Part shown: positions 1 through 7,897 of the stretch, one piece after another
Numbering within the stretch: the first letter of the stretch is position 1
Layout of the letters: the number at the start of each line of letters is the position of its first letter
NCBI GenBank assembly: GCA_002396005.1
Contig: DGVW01000045.1
Coordinates: forward strand, 1 to 29,410
Length of the DNA stretch: 29,410 nucleotides
Direction: 5' to 3'
From: Oribacterium sp. UBA4274
GTDB taxonomy: Bacteria > Bacillota > Clostridia > Lachnospirales > Lachnospiraceae
Notes under the pieces: model-generated
Databases searched by the model: none
What the model was told of the DNA's origin: nothing
The model's input: the letters and a program-made list of their open reading frames with translations, nothing else
Position numbers and translations under genes: made by a program

Positions 1-681
1 ATGGGACGTGCTATCGTTCGTAGACCAAAGGTATTCCTTATGGATGAGCCTCTTTCAAACCTCGATGCTAAGCTTCGTGCACAGATGCGTGTAGAGATTG
101 CTAAGCTTCACAAGTCACTTGAGACAACTATCATCTACGTAACACACGATCAGACAGAGGCTATGACACTCGGAACAAGAATCGTTGTTCTTAAGGATGG
201 TATCATTCAGCAGGTTGACTCACCTGAGAACCTTTACGATACACCTTGCAACAAGTTCGTTGCCGGATTCATCGGTTCACCTCAGATGAACATGATCGAT
301 GCAGAGTGCGGAGAGTCAAACGGAGAGGTTACTCTTACATTTGCAGGTCACACAATCGCACTTAGCCCTGCTAAGGCTGCAAAGCTCAAGGAGGGTGGCT
401 ACATCGGTAAGACTGTTACTCTCGGTATCAGACCAGAGCACATCCACGATGAGGCTGATTTCGTTGCTGCTCACCAGAAGCAGACAATCAAGGCTGAGAT
501 CAAGGTTTATGAGATGCTCGGTGCTGAGACACTTCTTTACTTCGATCTTGGAGATGCTTCATGGGTTGCAAGAGTTAACCCTAAGACAGCTGCTCGTACA
601 GGTTCAACAGTAACATTTGCAATCGACGAGTCAAAGATTCACGTATTTGACAAGGAAACAGAAAAGACTATCACAAACTAA
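1..681 (+). CDS. msmK: Sugar ABC transporter ATP-binding protein (MsmK/UgpC type), 3' part
   Basis: C-terminal 226 residues of a carbohydrate-importer ATPase; the reading frame is open at the left window edge, so the ATG at base 1 is internal (family length is about 370). Visible are the Walker B/D-loop stretch VFLMDEPLSNLDAKLR (residues 12-27), the H-loop YVTHDQTEA, and then a C-terminal OB/TOBE-like regulatory domain with GIRPEHI. The signature motif and Walker A lie outside the window. The family provides ATPase activity to CUT1-type importers of oligosaccharides or glycerol-3-phosphate and is often shared between several permeases. It ends at a strong terminator and the next gene has its own promoter. 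The substrate cannot be told; ugpC is an alternative name. Confidence 0.93.
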   Translation: MGRAIVRRPKVFLMDEPLSNLDAKLRAQMRVEIAKLHKSLETTIIYVTHDQTEAMTLGTRIVVLKDGIIQQVDSPENLYDTPCNKFVAGFIGSPQMNMIDAECGESNGEVTLTFAGHTIALSPAKAAKLKEGGYIGKTVTLGIRPEHIHDEADFVAAHQKQTIKAEIKVYEMLGAETLLYFDLGDASWVARVNPKTAARTGSTVTFAIDESKIHVFDKETEKTITN

Positions 682-708
682 GCGTACTTATGCCTAGAGA
701 TCTTTCCG

Positions 709-735
709 GACCCGGGGAATCCCCCGGGTCTTTTT
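709..735 (+). terminator. Rho-independent terminator after msmK
   Basis: A perfect 9-bp stem, GACCCGGGG (709-717) with CCCCGGGTC (722-730), has a 4-nt loop and is followed by TTTTT. A second small stem, GCACG/CGTGC at 767-782 followed by TTTATT, lies downstream and may be a backup. Confidence 0.93.
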
Positions 736-807
736 GTATGGATTGAAAAGAAACAGTATTACTTATGCACGCAATTTCGTGCTTTATTGTTTATTTATAA
801 AGAAATC

Positions 808-836
808 TTGAACTCTAAAGTTTGTTTTAGTAAAAT
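808..836 (+). promoter_or_regulatory. Sigma-A-type promoter for the CdaR-like regulator
   Basis: TTGAAC (808-813), a 17-nt spacer and TAAAAT (831-836) predict transcription starting near 843. This leaves a leader of about 56 nt before the ATG at 899, which is preceded by AGGAG at 889-893. Confidence 0.6.
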
Positions 837-898
837 ATGATTAATTATGGTTAGTAACAACGGACACAAACCATTTTTCCGTTTAGATAGGAGTAACT

Positions 899-1990
899 AT
901 GATATCAAATCAGGTTTTACAGAGCACAATTGACTCTCTCAAAGGGATAACAAGAGTTGATATTGCTATTGCTGATATTGATGGCAAGATTCTTGCATCA
1001 ACCTTCTCAGATGAGCAGTACACAGAAGCTATGGTTTCTTCCTTTGCCGAGTCACAGGCAGACAGCCAGGCTGTTGGTGGCTATCAGTTCTTCAAGATTT
1101 TTGATGAGCACCAGCTTGAGTATGTTCTTATTGCAAAGGGCGACACAGATGATGTTTATATGGTAGGCAAGCTTGCTGCTTTCCAGATACAGACACTTCT
1201 CGTAGCTTATAAGGAGAAGTTCGATAAGGACAATTTCATCAAGAATCTTCTTCTTGATAATCTGCTTTTAGTTGATATCTATAACAGAGCCAAAAAGCTC
1301 CACATCGATATCGGTGTCAAGAGAGTAGTTTATATCATTGAGACTGAAAAGGGCACAAACGATTCAGGTGCTCTTGATGCATTGAAGACGCTTTTCGCAA
1401 CCAAAACAAAGGATTTTGTCACAGCAGTTGATGAGAAGAATGTCATCGTTGTTAAGGAAGTTAAGCCAAACGAGTCAGCCGAAGAAATTTATCATGTCGG
1501 CGAGACCATCCTTGACATGCTTGAGACAGAGGCTATGATTCATGCCCGCGTAAGCTTCGGTACAGTTGTTAATGAGATCAAGGATGTATCCAAGTCTTAC
1601 AAGGAAGCCAAGATGGCTCTCGAAGTAGGCAAGATTTTCTACGAGGACAGAAGTATCATCGCATACAACCGTCTCGGCATCGGACGTCTGATCTATCAGC
1701 TTCCGCTTCCTCTGTGCAAGATGTTCATCAAGGAGATCTTTACAACCATTTCTCCTGATGAGTTCGACGAGGAAACACTGACAACAATCAACAAGTTCTT
1801 TGAGAACAACCTGAACGTTTCAGAAACTTCCAGACAGCTCTATATCCACAGAAATACTCTGGTATACAGACTGGATAAGCTTCAGCGTTCAACAGGTCTT
1901 GACTTAAGAGTATTTGATGATGCCATCACTTTCAAGATTGCACTCATGGTAGTCAAGTACATGAAGTACATGGAGTCTATCGATTATTGA
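899..1990 (+). CDS. PucR/CdaR-family transcriptional regulator
   Basis: 363 residues. The C-terminal part (about 295-355) is the PucR-type helix-turn-helix: an FFENNLNVSETSRQLYIHRN stretch followed by TLVYRLDKL and a conserved hydrophobic tail. The middle (about 120-260) resembles the degenerate GGDEF-like domain of CdaR proteins, including the VSFGTVV and YKEAKMALEVGK segments. The N-terminus (DIDGKILAST) resembles a sugar-diacid or small-ligand sensor domain. Start chosen at the ATG with AGGAG five bases upstream. Standing just downstream of a sugar-transport ATPase it may control carbohydrate uptake, but this is inferred from position. It is monocistronic, with its own promoter and terminator. 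The ligand is unknown. Confidence 0.87.
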   Translation: MISNQVLQSTIDSLKGITRVDIAIADIDGKILASTFSDEQYTEAMVSSFAESQADSQAVGGYQFFKIFDEHQLEYVLIAKGDTDDVYMVGKLAAFQIQTLLVAYKEKFDKDNFIKNLLLDNLLLVDIYNRAKKLHIDIGVKRVVYIIETEKGTNDSGALDALKTLFATKTKDFVTAVDEKNVIVVKEVKPNESAEEIYHVGETILDMLETEAMIHARVSFGTVVNEIKDVSKSYKEAKMALEVGKIFYEDRSIIAYNRLGIGRLIYQLPLPLCKMFIKEIFTTISPDEFDEETLTTINKFFENNLNVSETSRQLYIHRNTLVYRLDKLQRSTGLDLRVFDDAITFKIALMVVKYMKYMESIDY

Positions 1991-2024
1991 TTCCTTACAA
2001 ATTTTAAGATAATTGAAATATCAA

Positions 2025-2064
2025 AAGTCGGTTATTGGTGTTTACACATTAACCGGCTTTTTTT
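2025..2064 (+). terminator. Terminator after the CdaR-like gene
   Basis: AAGTCGGTTA pairs with TAACCGGCTT (one G-T pair), with a partly paired apical region, followed by a run of seven or more T from about 2058. Confidence 0.87.
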
Positions 2065-2125
2065 ATTATGATATAAGTGTCATGAAGCACATATATAAAC
2101 GCTCTTTTTAGAAAGAATACAATCA

Positions 2126-3271
2126 ATGATAGAGATAAAGAATGTATCAAAAACATACAAAACAGGCGTTACAGCCCTTAAAGATATAAATCTTACAATT
2201 AACGACGGTGAATTCTGCTTTATAGTCGGAAGAAGCGGTTCCGGTAAGTCAACATTGGTACGCTTGCTAACCAAGGAACTGGATCCTGACTATGGCACCA
2301 TCATCGTAAATGACACTGATTTAAACAAACTCCGCAGGCGTCATATACCCAAGTACCGCCGCAGACTAGGCGTAGTTTATCAGGATTTCAGATTACTGTC
2401 TGACCGGACAGTGTATGAGAATATAGCATTTGCCCAACTCATCATCGGCAAGTCCAATGCAGAGATTAATGAAAATGTTAATCACATCATGGAACTCACC
2501 GGCATAAGTTCCAAGATCAATTCCTACCCGAAGCAATTAAGTGGAGGAGAGCAGCAGCGTACAGCCATTGCAAGAGCTCTTGTCAACCGACCGGAGGTAC
2601 TTATAGCAGATGAGCCTACCGGAAATCTGGACCATGAGAATGCTCTTGAAGTCATGAAACTGCTCGAACGTATCAATCAACAGGGCACCACGGTTATTGT
2701 CATAACTCATGATCGCGAAATGGTTGCTGCCATGAAGAAACGGACTGTGCGCATGTCCATGGGACAGATTGTTTCTGACATGGCTCCATCAGAGTCTATG
2801 TCTCCTATTGAAGACTCCATAGATGATGAGATCTCACAGAATGAAGCCGTCGAAGCTGTTTCAAGTCATGCCGAGATTTCAGAAACCGACATGAAAGATT
2901 CGCCGGGATATGATGCCACTACAGATTGGCTCGACGACGAGATGACCGACAAGCTGTATGGCAATGTAGATTCTGATGATTATGAGGATGAGTCAACTGA
3001 CTGGACCGATGATTGGGAGGAAGACTGGGACGAAGCTCAGGAAAAGCAGAAACAATCTGACTCTGCAGAAAACTCAGAAACGACTTCTCAAGACAACATA
3101 ATTTCCAAAAAGGGACCAGATAAAGGCAACAAAGAAAACATTTCCGACCAAAAAGAGCAAAAGCCTGATGAAGCGGATATCATTTCTGAATCTGTTGAAC
3201 CAAAACAAAAGAACCGAAGAGGTCTCCGCGGATCACATCGCCCTCACAGCAGAAAGGATAAGACACAATGA
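2126..3271 (+). CDS. ftsE: Cell-division ABC ATPase FtsE with a long acidic C-terminal extension
   Basis: 381 residues. Residues 1-219 are a complete FtsE-type ABC domain: Walker A GRSGSGKST (35-43), Q-loop QDFRL, signature LSGGEQQR (138-145), Walker B VLIADEPTGNLD and H-loop ITHD. FtsE usually stops near 220-230. Here about 160 more residues follow, rich in Asp/Glu/Ser with Trp-Asp clusters (TTDWLDDEM, STDWTDDWEEDWDE), ending in a basic tail of Arg/His/Lys. FtsE works on the cytoplasmic side of the membrane with FtsX to activate periplasmic or extracellular murein hydrolases during division. The stop codon overlaps the ftsX start. The Shine-Dalgarno is weak (GAAAG). The extension looks disordered and is unlikely to be an annotation artefact because the frame runs straight into ftsX. 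Confidence 0.95.
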   Translation: MIEIKNVSKTYKTGVTALKDINLTINDGEFCFIVGRSGSGKSTLVRLLTKELDPDYGTIIVNDTDLNKLRRRHIPKYRRRLGVVYQDFRLLSDRTVYENIAFAQLIIGKSNAEINENVNHIMELTGISSKINSYPKQLSGGEQQRTAIARALVNRPEVLIADEPTGNLDHENALEVMKLLERINQQGTTVIVITHDREMVAAMKKRTVRMSMGQIVSDMAPSESMSPIEDSIDDEISQNEAVEAVSSHAEISETDMKDSPGYDATTDWLDDEMTDKLYGNVDSDDYEDESTDWTDDWEEDWDEAQEKQKQSDSAENSETTSQDNIISKKGPDKGNKENISDQKEQKPDEADIISESVEPKQKNRRGLRGSHRPHSRKDKTQ

Positions 3272-4179
3272 TGAAACCAAATGCCTGGGGCTATTGCATT
3301 CGCTCCGGTTTTAAAAATATATTCCATAACATATTGTTTTCAGCGGCATCAACCGCCACAATCGCAGCCTGTATCTTTCTGTTCTGCCTTTTTTTCGCCA
3401 TCGTGAGCAATGTTCAGAATATGGCCAAGACAGCAGAAACAACTGTAGGTATAACAGTATTTTTTGATGATGATGCAGACCCGGCCACTGTACAGAAGGT
3501 AGGTCAGGCAATCGTAGAAAAGGAAGAAGTAAAGAGTGCCAGGTATACCTCCGCAGAGGATGCCTGGAACGAGTTCAAGTCAGATTATTTTGCCAACAAC
3601 GAACTTCTGGCACAGGCCTTTGCAGAAGATAACCCTCTGGCCGGATCACAGAGCTACGAGATTTTCCTGAACAACATACAGGATCAGCAGGAGATCGTTG
3701 ACTGGCTCTACACCTTTGATGTGGTCAGACAGGTCAACTATTCCAATGCAGCCATAAAAGGACTCAGCTCCATAAACCGTATCATATCATCCTTAAGCGT
3801 TGTGATCATCGGGGTGCTCCTCGCGGTTTCTGTTTTTCTGATTTCCAACACGATTTCTGTTGCAGCGCAGTTCCGCCGCAGAGAAAATGAGATCATGAAG
3901 ATGATCGGTGCCACCAATTTTATGATACGTCTGCCTTTCCTGGTTGAGGGTGTGGTTCTGGGATTTGTTGGTGCAACAATTCCTCTCGCAGGCATTTACT
4001 TCATATATGAAAAGGCTGTTACCTACGTAAATGAGCATTTCCTGAGCATCAGTACACTTTTTGCCCCTATACCTATTGAAACCATCTATCCATCGATGAT
4101 AGCAGTAGCCATGGGGCTCGGAGTAGGAGTCGGATTTGTGGTTTCGTTCTTCACCATCAGAAAGTCACTTCGTATATAA
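3268..4179 (+). CDS. ftsX: Cell-division membrane protein FtsX
   Basis: 303 residues with the four-helix FtsX topology. TM1 is at about 20-45, followed by an extracellular domain (about 50-165) with the usual VFFDDDADPATV and LAGSQSYEIFLN segments. TM2 is at about 172-195, then TM3 and TM4 at the C-terminus, separated by the cytoplasmic RRRENEIMKMIGATNFMIRLPF loop that contacts FtsE. The start ATG overlaps the ftsE stop (ATGA), implying translational coupling. The next ATG, one codon later, is an equally possible start. It is expected to relay FtsE ATP hydrolysis to the extracellular hydrolase encoded immediately downstream. Confidence 0.95.
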   Translation: MMKPNAWGYCIRSGFKNIFHNILFSAASTATIAACIFLFCLFFAIVSNVQNMAKTAETTVGITVFFDDDADPATVQKVGQAIVEKEEVKSARYTSAEDAWNEFKSDYFANNELLAQAFAEDNPLAGSQSYEIFLNNIQDQQEIVDWLYTFDVVRQVNYSNAAIKGLSSINRIISSLSVVIIGVLLAVSVFLISNTISVAAQFRRRENEIMKMIGATNFMIRLPFLVEGVVLGFVGATIPLAGIYFIYEKAVTYVNEHFLSISTLFAPIPIETIYPSMIAVAMGLGVGVGFVVSFFTIRKSLRI

Positions 4180-4209
4180 GCTGCATACATATATCAAAAC
4201 CATAACAAC

Positions 4210-5532
4210 ATGAAAAAAAAGAAATTTAGAAAGTTAAATATAATTACGGCTATGCTGGTGCTGTCCATGACCTGCACGGCTATGCCCAATCTTGCGGCAG
4301 AGAAAGAGCAGAGCTCTATCAACAACTCTAAGCAGATCATCGATGACAACAAAAGCAAGATAGACGAACTTCAAGCCGAACAGGCCGAGGTAAACAAAAA
4401 GATAGAGAGCCTTAATACACTTAAATCTGATACAAAGGCTTATATAAAAGCACTGGATCAGAACATGACTGATATCACCAACGAACTGATATCGGTAAAC
4501 AACTCCATAGCACAAAAGCAGCTGGACATTCAGTTCACACAGGATCAGCTGGCCAAGGCAACTCAGACAGAATCCGATCAATATGCAAGCATGAAGCTGC
4601 GCATCAAGTTCATGTATGAAAAGGGCGATACCAGTTTTATCGATATGATCCTGAATGCCAAGAGCTGGTCAGACCTTTTGAACAAGGCAGAATACATCTC
4701 AAAGATCGCTCACTACGACCGTGAAAAGCTTGCCGAGTTCGATGCCACACGCCAGCTGGTAACCAACACCCAGCTACAGCTCGAAGCCGAAAACTCTCAG
4801 CTAAACGAACTGCAGGCTCAGGCGGTTGCCAAGCAGGAAAGTATCCAGACACTTCTCAATCAAAAAAATCAGGAACTGGCCTCCTACAATACAAAGATTG
4901 CCAATTCTCAAAATGAAATTGACCGGCAGCAAAGTGAGATTGACGATCTCTACGAGGACATAAGTGCTCAGGAAGCCAATATTGAAGCCATGGAGAGGGA
5001 GATAGAACGTCAGGAAGAGGAAGCACGCAAGAAGGCCGAAGAGGAGGCGCGTAAAAAAGCTGAGGAAGAAGCACGTAAGAAGAGTGAAGATTCCAAGAGC
5101 AGTTCTTCCACATCCGAATCAACATATACTCCAAGAACTATGACCGGTGGCTTCACCTGGCCGGTTCCAAGCAGCAGTCGTATCACAAGCGGCTTTGGCT
5201 CCCGTGAATCTCCGACCGAAGGCGCCAGCACCAATCATAAGGGCATAGACATCGGCGCCTCCACCGGTTCATCTGTTGTAGCAGCCGCCGGAGGAAAGGT
5301 TGTAATCGCAACTTACTCATCCAGCGCCGGAAACTATGTCATGATCAGCCACGGAAGCGGCACCTATACAGTCTATATGCACATGTCCAGTCTCAATGTT
5401 TCCGAGGGAGACGAAGTTTCCAAGGGCGAGACTATCGGTGCGGTAGGCTCCACAGGCTACTCCACAGGTTCGCACCTCCATTTCGGAATACGAAAGGACG
5501 GAAGTTACGTAAATCCGGAAAATTATCTCTGA
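4210..5532 (+). CDS. Secreted coiled-coil M23 murein hydrolase (EnvC/PcsB-like FtsEX partner)
   Basis: 440 residues. It has a signal peptide with basic KKKKFRK and a cleavage region near AMPNLAA (about 25-31). A long heptad-like coiled coil runs from about 33 to 290 and a Ser-rich linker from about 294 to 305. A C-terminal LytM/M23 domain (about 312-440) keeps the zinc and catalytic residues: H343 and D347 (NHKGID), H391, and the HLH pair H422/H424. It is therefore probably catalytically active, unlike EnvC-type activators that have lost zinc ligands. Position 30 bp after ftsX supports a role as the FtsEX-controlled peptidoglycan hydrolase for daughter-cell separation. No clear Shine-Dalgarno precedes the ATG, so translation may depend on coupling to ftsX. 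Confidence 0.92.
   Translation: MKKKKFRKLNIITAMLVLSMTCTAMPNLAAEKEQSSINNSKQIIDDNKSKIDELQAEQAEVNKKIESLNTLKSDTKAYIKALDQNMTDITNELISVNNSIAQKQLDIQFTQDQLAKATQTESDQYASMKLRIKFMYEKGDTSFIDMILNAKSWSDLLNKAEYISKIAHYDREKLAEFDATRQLVTNTQLQLEAENSQLNELQAQAVAKQESIQTLLNQKNQELASYNTKIANSQNEIDRQQSEIDDLYEDISAQEANIEAMEREIERQEEEARKKAEEEARKKAEEEARKKSEDSKSSSSTSESTYTPRTMTGGFTWPVPSSSRITSGFGSRESPTEGASTNHKGIDIGASTGSSVVAAAGGKVVIATYSSSAGNYVMISHGSGTYTVYMHMSSLNVSEGDEVSKGETIGAVGSTGYSTGSHLHFGIRKDGSYVNPENYL
5014..5085 (+). repeat. 24-bp x 3 tandem repeat in the hydrolase coiled coil
   Basis: Three imperfect 24-bp units encode the eight-residue unit EEEARKKA (residues 269-292; the last Ala is Ser). The third codon positions differ, so the units are protein-selected rather than a fresh DNA duplication. 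Confidence 0.85.
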
Positions 5533-5579
5533 GCAATGTGACAGAAGCACTGCTTCAAAGATCATATACAGAAACTCGT

Positions 5580-5625
5580 CAGACGAAATTTTTGTAAATT
5601 TCAAAGTTTACAAAAATTTCGTTTG
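5580..5625 (+). promoter_or_regulatory. Long inverted repeat overlapping the ctp promoter (operator and/or terminator)
   Basis: A perfect 16-bp inverted repeat, ACGAAATTTTTGTAAA (5583-5598) against TTTACAAAAATTTCGT (5607-5622), has only eight bases between the arms. Three more outer pairs are possible (CAG/TTG with one G-T). It lies 50 bp after the hydrolase stop, and its right arm runs into the -35 hexamer of the next gene. It could terminate the ftsEX transcript or be a dimeric-repressor operator; the sequence alone does not decide. Confidence 0.75.
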
Positions 5626-5651
5626 TTATTGTAAATCTTAAAATTTATAAT
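5623..5651 (+). promoter_or_regulatory. Promoter of the ctp-like gene
   Basis: TTGTTA (5623-5628), a 17-nt spacer and a perfect TATAAT (5646-5651). The expected start point, about seven bases beyond the -10, is 5658, the A of the ATG. No Shine-Dalgarno is present between promoter and ATG, which suggests a leaderless message. Confidence 0.72.
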
Positions 5652-5657
5652 ATACGC

Positions 5658-7187
5658 ATGCAAAACGAAAATATTAATATCAATAACACAACTGAAACTA
5701 AACCTACGAAGCCAAAAAAACCTATTTTTGGCAATTTTGACTTTGTTTACGGCTTCCTCCTTGGACTGTTTATCATGTTCACAATAGGCGGAAGTACTTT
5801 TTATGTCTATTTCTTCGGCATTCCACCGTTTATAAACGACTATATAAACCATCGTGGGTCCGGTAATGCCTACATGTCCCTGGCCAGCGCATCGGAGCTC
5901 AAGGCCGGAGACAATGGAACCACTGAGTCAAAAGCTTCCGCAGAAACATCTGAAGCTTCCTCAAAGAAACAGGAAAAAGCAAGTACATCTCTCGATATGG
6001 CAGCCGTAACCAGAAAGCTGGGCATACTTCAGACTCTTATCGACCAGAATTATCTTTTCCCGGAAGACCCTGCCAAAGCGTCTACCTACATATATAAAGG
6101 ACTTTTGGCATCCCTTACGGACGAGGATCCCTATGCACACTATTACAGTGCAGAAGAGATGAATCAAAGAAAGTCCCAGCAAAACGGAACCTACTACGGC
6201 ATAGGTGCTATCGTGCATCAGCTGGAGGATACCAAGGAGTCCATCGTCATAGAAGTGTATCCGGGAAGCCCTGCAGAAGCAGCCGGTATGCAGATCGGAG
6301 ATATCCTTTACAAGGTCAACGGCATAGACATTTCCGAGATGGATCTGTCCTACGTCATCCAGAATATGATTCAGGGCGATAAGGGCACCTCCCTTGAATG
6401 CGTTGTAAAGAGAGGCGATCAGGAAATCTCTATGCGTATCACCCGCGGTGACGTTGAGATTCCGAGAGTTACGGCAGGCACACTGTCAAGGCTCAATATT
6501 TCCCTCCCGGAGGAGATTCAGAATTCAGCCGGAAGCTCCGTTCTGACAACAGATGATATAGGTTATCTTTCTTTTGCCAACTTCTATTCGGCAGAGGGCA
6601 GACAGGCCAAGGCAGCATTGGACTCTCTTGTTAATGATGACCACATAAAGGCTCTCATCGTGGATTTGAGAGGCAACACCGGAGGCGATATCGAGGTTGC
6701 TTCATCACTTCTTGATTACATATTGCCTGATGACCTTACTACGTTTACTGAGGGCAAGTCAGAATTCCAGCAGGGCAAGACACTTTTTGCCTATACCAGA
6801 GATAAGTCCGGAAAGGGGCAGGAGTGGTACGCAAGTGACGGTCACAGCATTGACATCCCTATCGTAGTACTGCAGAATCAGAATTCCGCGTCTGCTGCCG
6901 AGCTGTTTTCAGGATGCCTCAAGGATTACGGTGTGGCTCAAGTCATCGGAACAAGGTCCTACGGCAAGGGTATCGTTCAGACCATAACAACGCTTGCTGA
7001 TGGTTCCGCCGTGGAATTCACGACACATTACTACTACATACCGTCAGGTTTAAATATTCATCAGGTTGGTATAACTCCGGATATAGACATTGACCTCGGA
7101 AGCAATGCAGATGAGTATATGGTCTCACTGGAGGATGATAAGCAACTCCAGAAGGCTATCGAAATTCTGGTGAAGGGCGGATATTGA
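5658..7187 (+). CDS. C-terminal processing protease, S41 family (CtpA/PRC-like)
   Basis: 509 residues. It has a short cytoplasmic N-terminus, one membrane anchor at about 29-52 (YGFLLGLFIMFTIGG), a low-complexity Ser/Ala/Lys linker (about 75-112), an S41 N-terminal segment, a PDZ domain (about 180-262) and the S41 catalytic core. The catalytic Ser lies in NSASAAE (S412) and Lys in SYGKG (K437), with the 25-residue spacing usual for Tsp/CtpA. Also present is the core DLRGNTGG. The family cleaves extracytoplasmic proteins at C-terminal tails. Genes of this type commonly follow ftsEX-M23 in Firmicutes, and the protease may regulate the neighbouring hydrolase. The ATG coincides with the predicted transcript start. 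Confidence 0.93.
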   Translation: MQNENININNTTETKPTKPKKPIFGNFDFVYGFLLGLFIMFTIGGSTFYVYFFGIPPFINDYINHRGSGNAYMSLASASELKAGDNGTTESKASAETSEASSKKQEKASTSLDMAAVTRKLGILQTLIDQNYLFPEDPAKASTYIYKGLLASLTDEDPYAHYYSAEEMNQRKSQQNGTYYGIGAIVHQLEDTKESIVIEVYPGSPAEAAGMQIGDILYKVNGIDISEMDLSYVIQNMIQGDKGTSLECVVKRGDQEISMRITRGDVEIPRVTAGTLSRLNISLPEEIQNSAGSSVLTTDDIGYLSFANFYSAEGRQAKAALDSLVNDDHIKALIVDLRGNTGGDIEVASSLLDYILPDDLTTFTEGKSEFQQGKTLFAYTRDKSGKGQEWYASDGHSIDIPIVVLQNQNSASAAELFSGCLKDYGVAQVIGTRSYGKGIVQTITTLADGSAVEFTTHYYYIPSGLNIHQVGITPDIDIDLGSNADEYMVSLEDDKQLQKAIEILVKGGY

Positions 7188-7282
7188 TGCTCCTAAAACG
7201 GGCGTAAGCAGATTGTATTACGTCAGAATGACGGAAACTCCGAAGAAATTTCAGATTTGCATTGAGTAAAACAGGAGGAATT

Positions 7283-7750
7283 ATGAGAATAGGAACAGGA
7301 TATGATGTTCACAAACTGGTAGAGGGACGTAAACTCATCTTAGGCGGTGTCACAATCCCTTATGAGCTCGGTCTCGACGGACACAGCGATGCTGACGTTA
7401 TAACACACGCTATCATGGATGCACTTTTGGGGGCAGCCGCTCTCGGTGACATAGGTCAGCATTTCCCTGACAACGATCCGACCTATGAGGGCGCCGATTC
7501 CATCAGACTTTTGCAGGAAGTCGGCAATATTCTTGCCAAAGAGGGCTACACCATCGGCAACATCGACTCAACCATCATCGCGCAGAAACCGAAGCTTATG
7601 AACTTTCTCCCGGAGATGCGTAAGAATGTTGCAGACGCTCTCGGCATCGATATAAGTCAGGTTTCCATCAAAGCAACCACAGAAGAGCATCTGGGCTTCA
7701 CCGGAAGAGGTGAGGGCATAAGCTCTCAGGCAGTTGCTCTGCTGATATAG
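7283..7750 (+). CDS. ispF: 2-C-methyl-D-erythritol 2,4-cyclodiphosphate synthase
   Basis: 155 residues, full family length. Converts CDP-ME 2-phosphate to MEcPP with release of CMP in the non-mevalonate isoprenoid pathway, in the cytoplasm. Metal ligands D8 and H10 lie in GTGYDVH and the third His in LDGHSDADV. The loop AALGDIGQHFPD and the C-terminal KATTEEHLGFTGRGEG are typical. The start is the ATG preceded by AGGAGG at 7273-7278; an in-frame TTG at 7262 would add seven unconserved residues across that site. It stands alone, with no ispD beside it, and is followed by a terminator. Confidence 0.97.
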   Translation: MRIGTGYDVHKLVEGRKLILGGVTIPYELGLDGHSDADVITHAIMDALLGAAALGDIGQHFPDNDPTYEGADSIRLLQEVGNILAKEGYTIGNIDSTIIAQKPKLMNFLPEMRKNVADALGIDISQVSIKATTEEHLGFTGRGEGISSQAVALLI

Positions 7751-7783
7751 AAAATCCAAAATCAAATATCTTTCATATATCAA

Positions 7784-7831
7784 TAAGATCCAATGACATC
7801 CATCAAAACATGGTTGCCATTGGATCTTTTA
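7784..7831 (+). terminator. Terminator after ispF
   Basis: A perfect 11-bp stem, AAGATCCAATG (7784-7794) with CATTGGATCTT (7818-7828), is followed by TT; the loop contains a small CCAT/ATGG stem. It lies between convergent genes but has a T-tract on the plus strand only. Confidence 0.85.
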
Positions 7832-7897
7832 TTGTCTTTATATGAGATTGAGAACATTTTATATGTCCGGCGCCGAAACTCTCATCATGAGCAGCTG

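Noticed and set aside
7262..7282. Upstream TTG start for ispF
   Set aside because: AGGAGG lies between this TTG and the ATG at 7283, and the conserved protein starts at MRIGTGYDVH.
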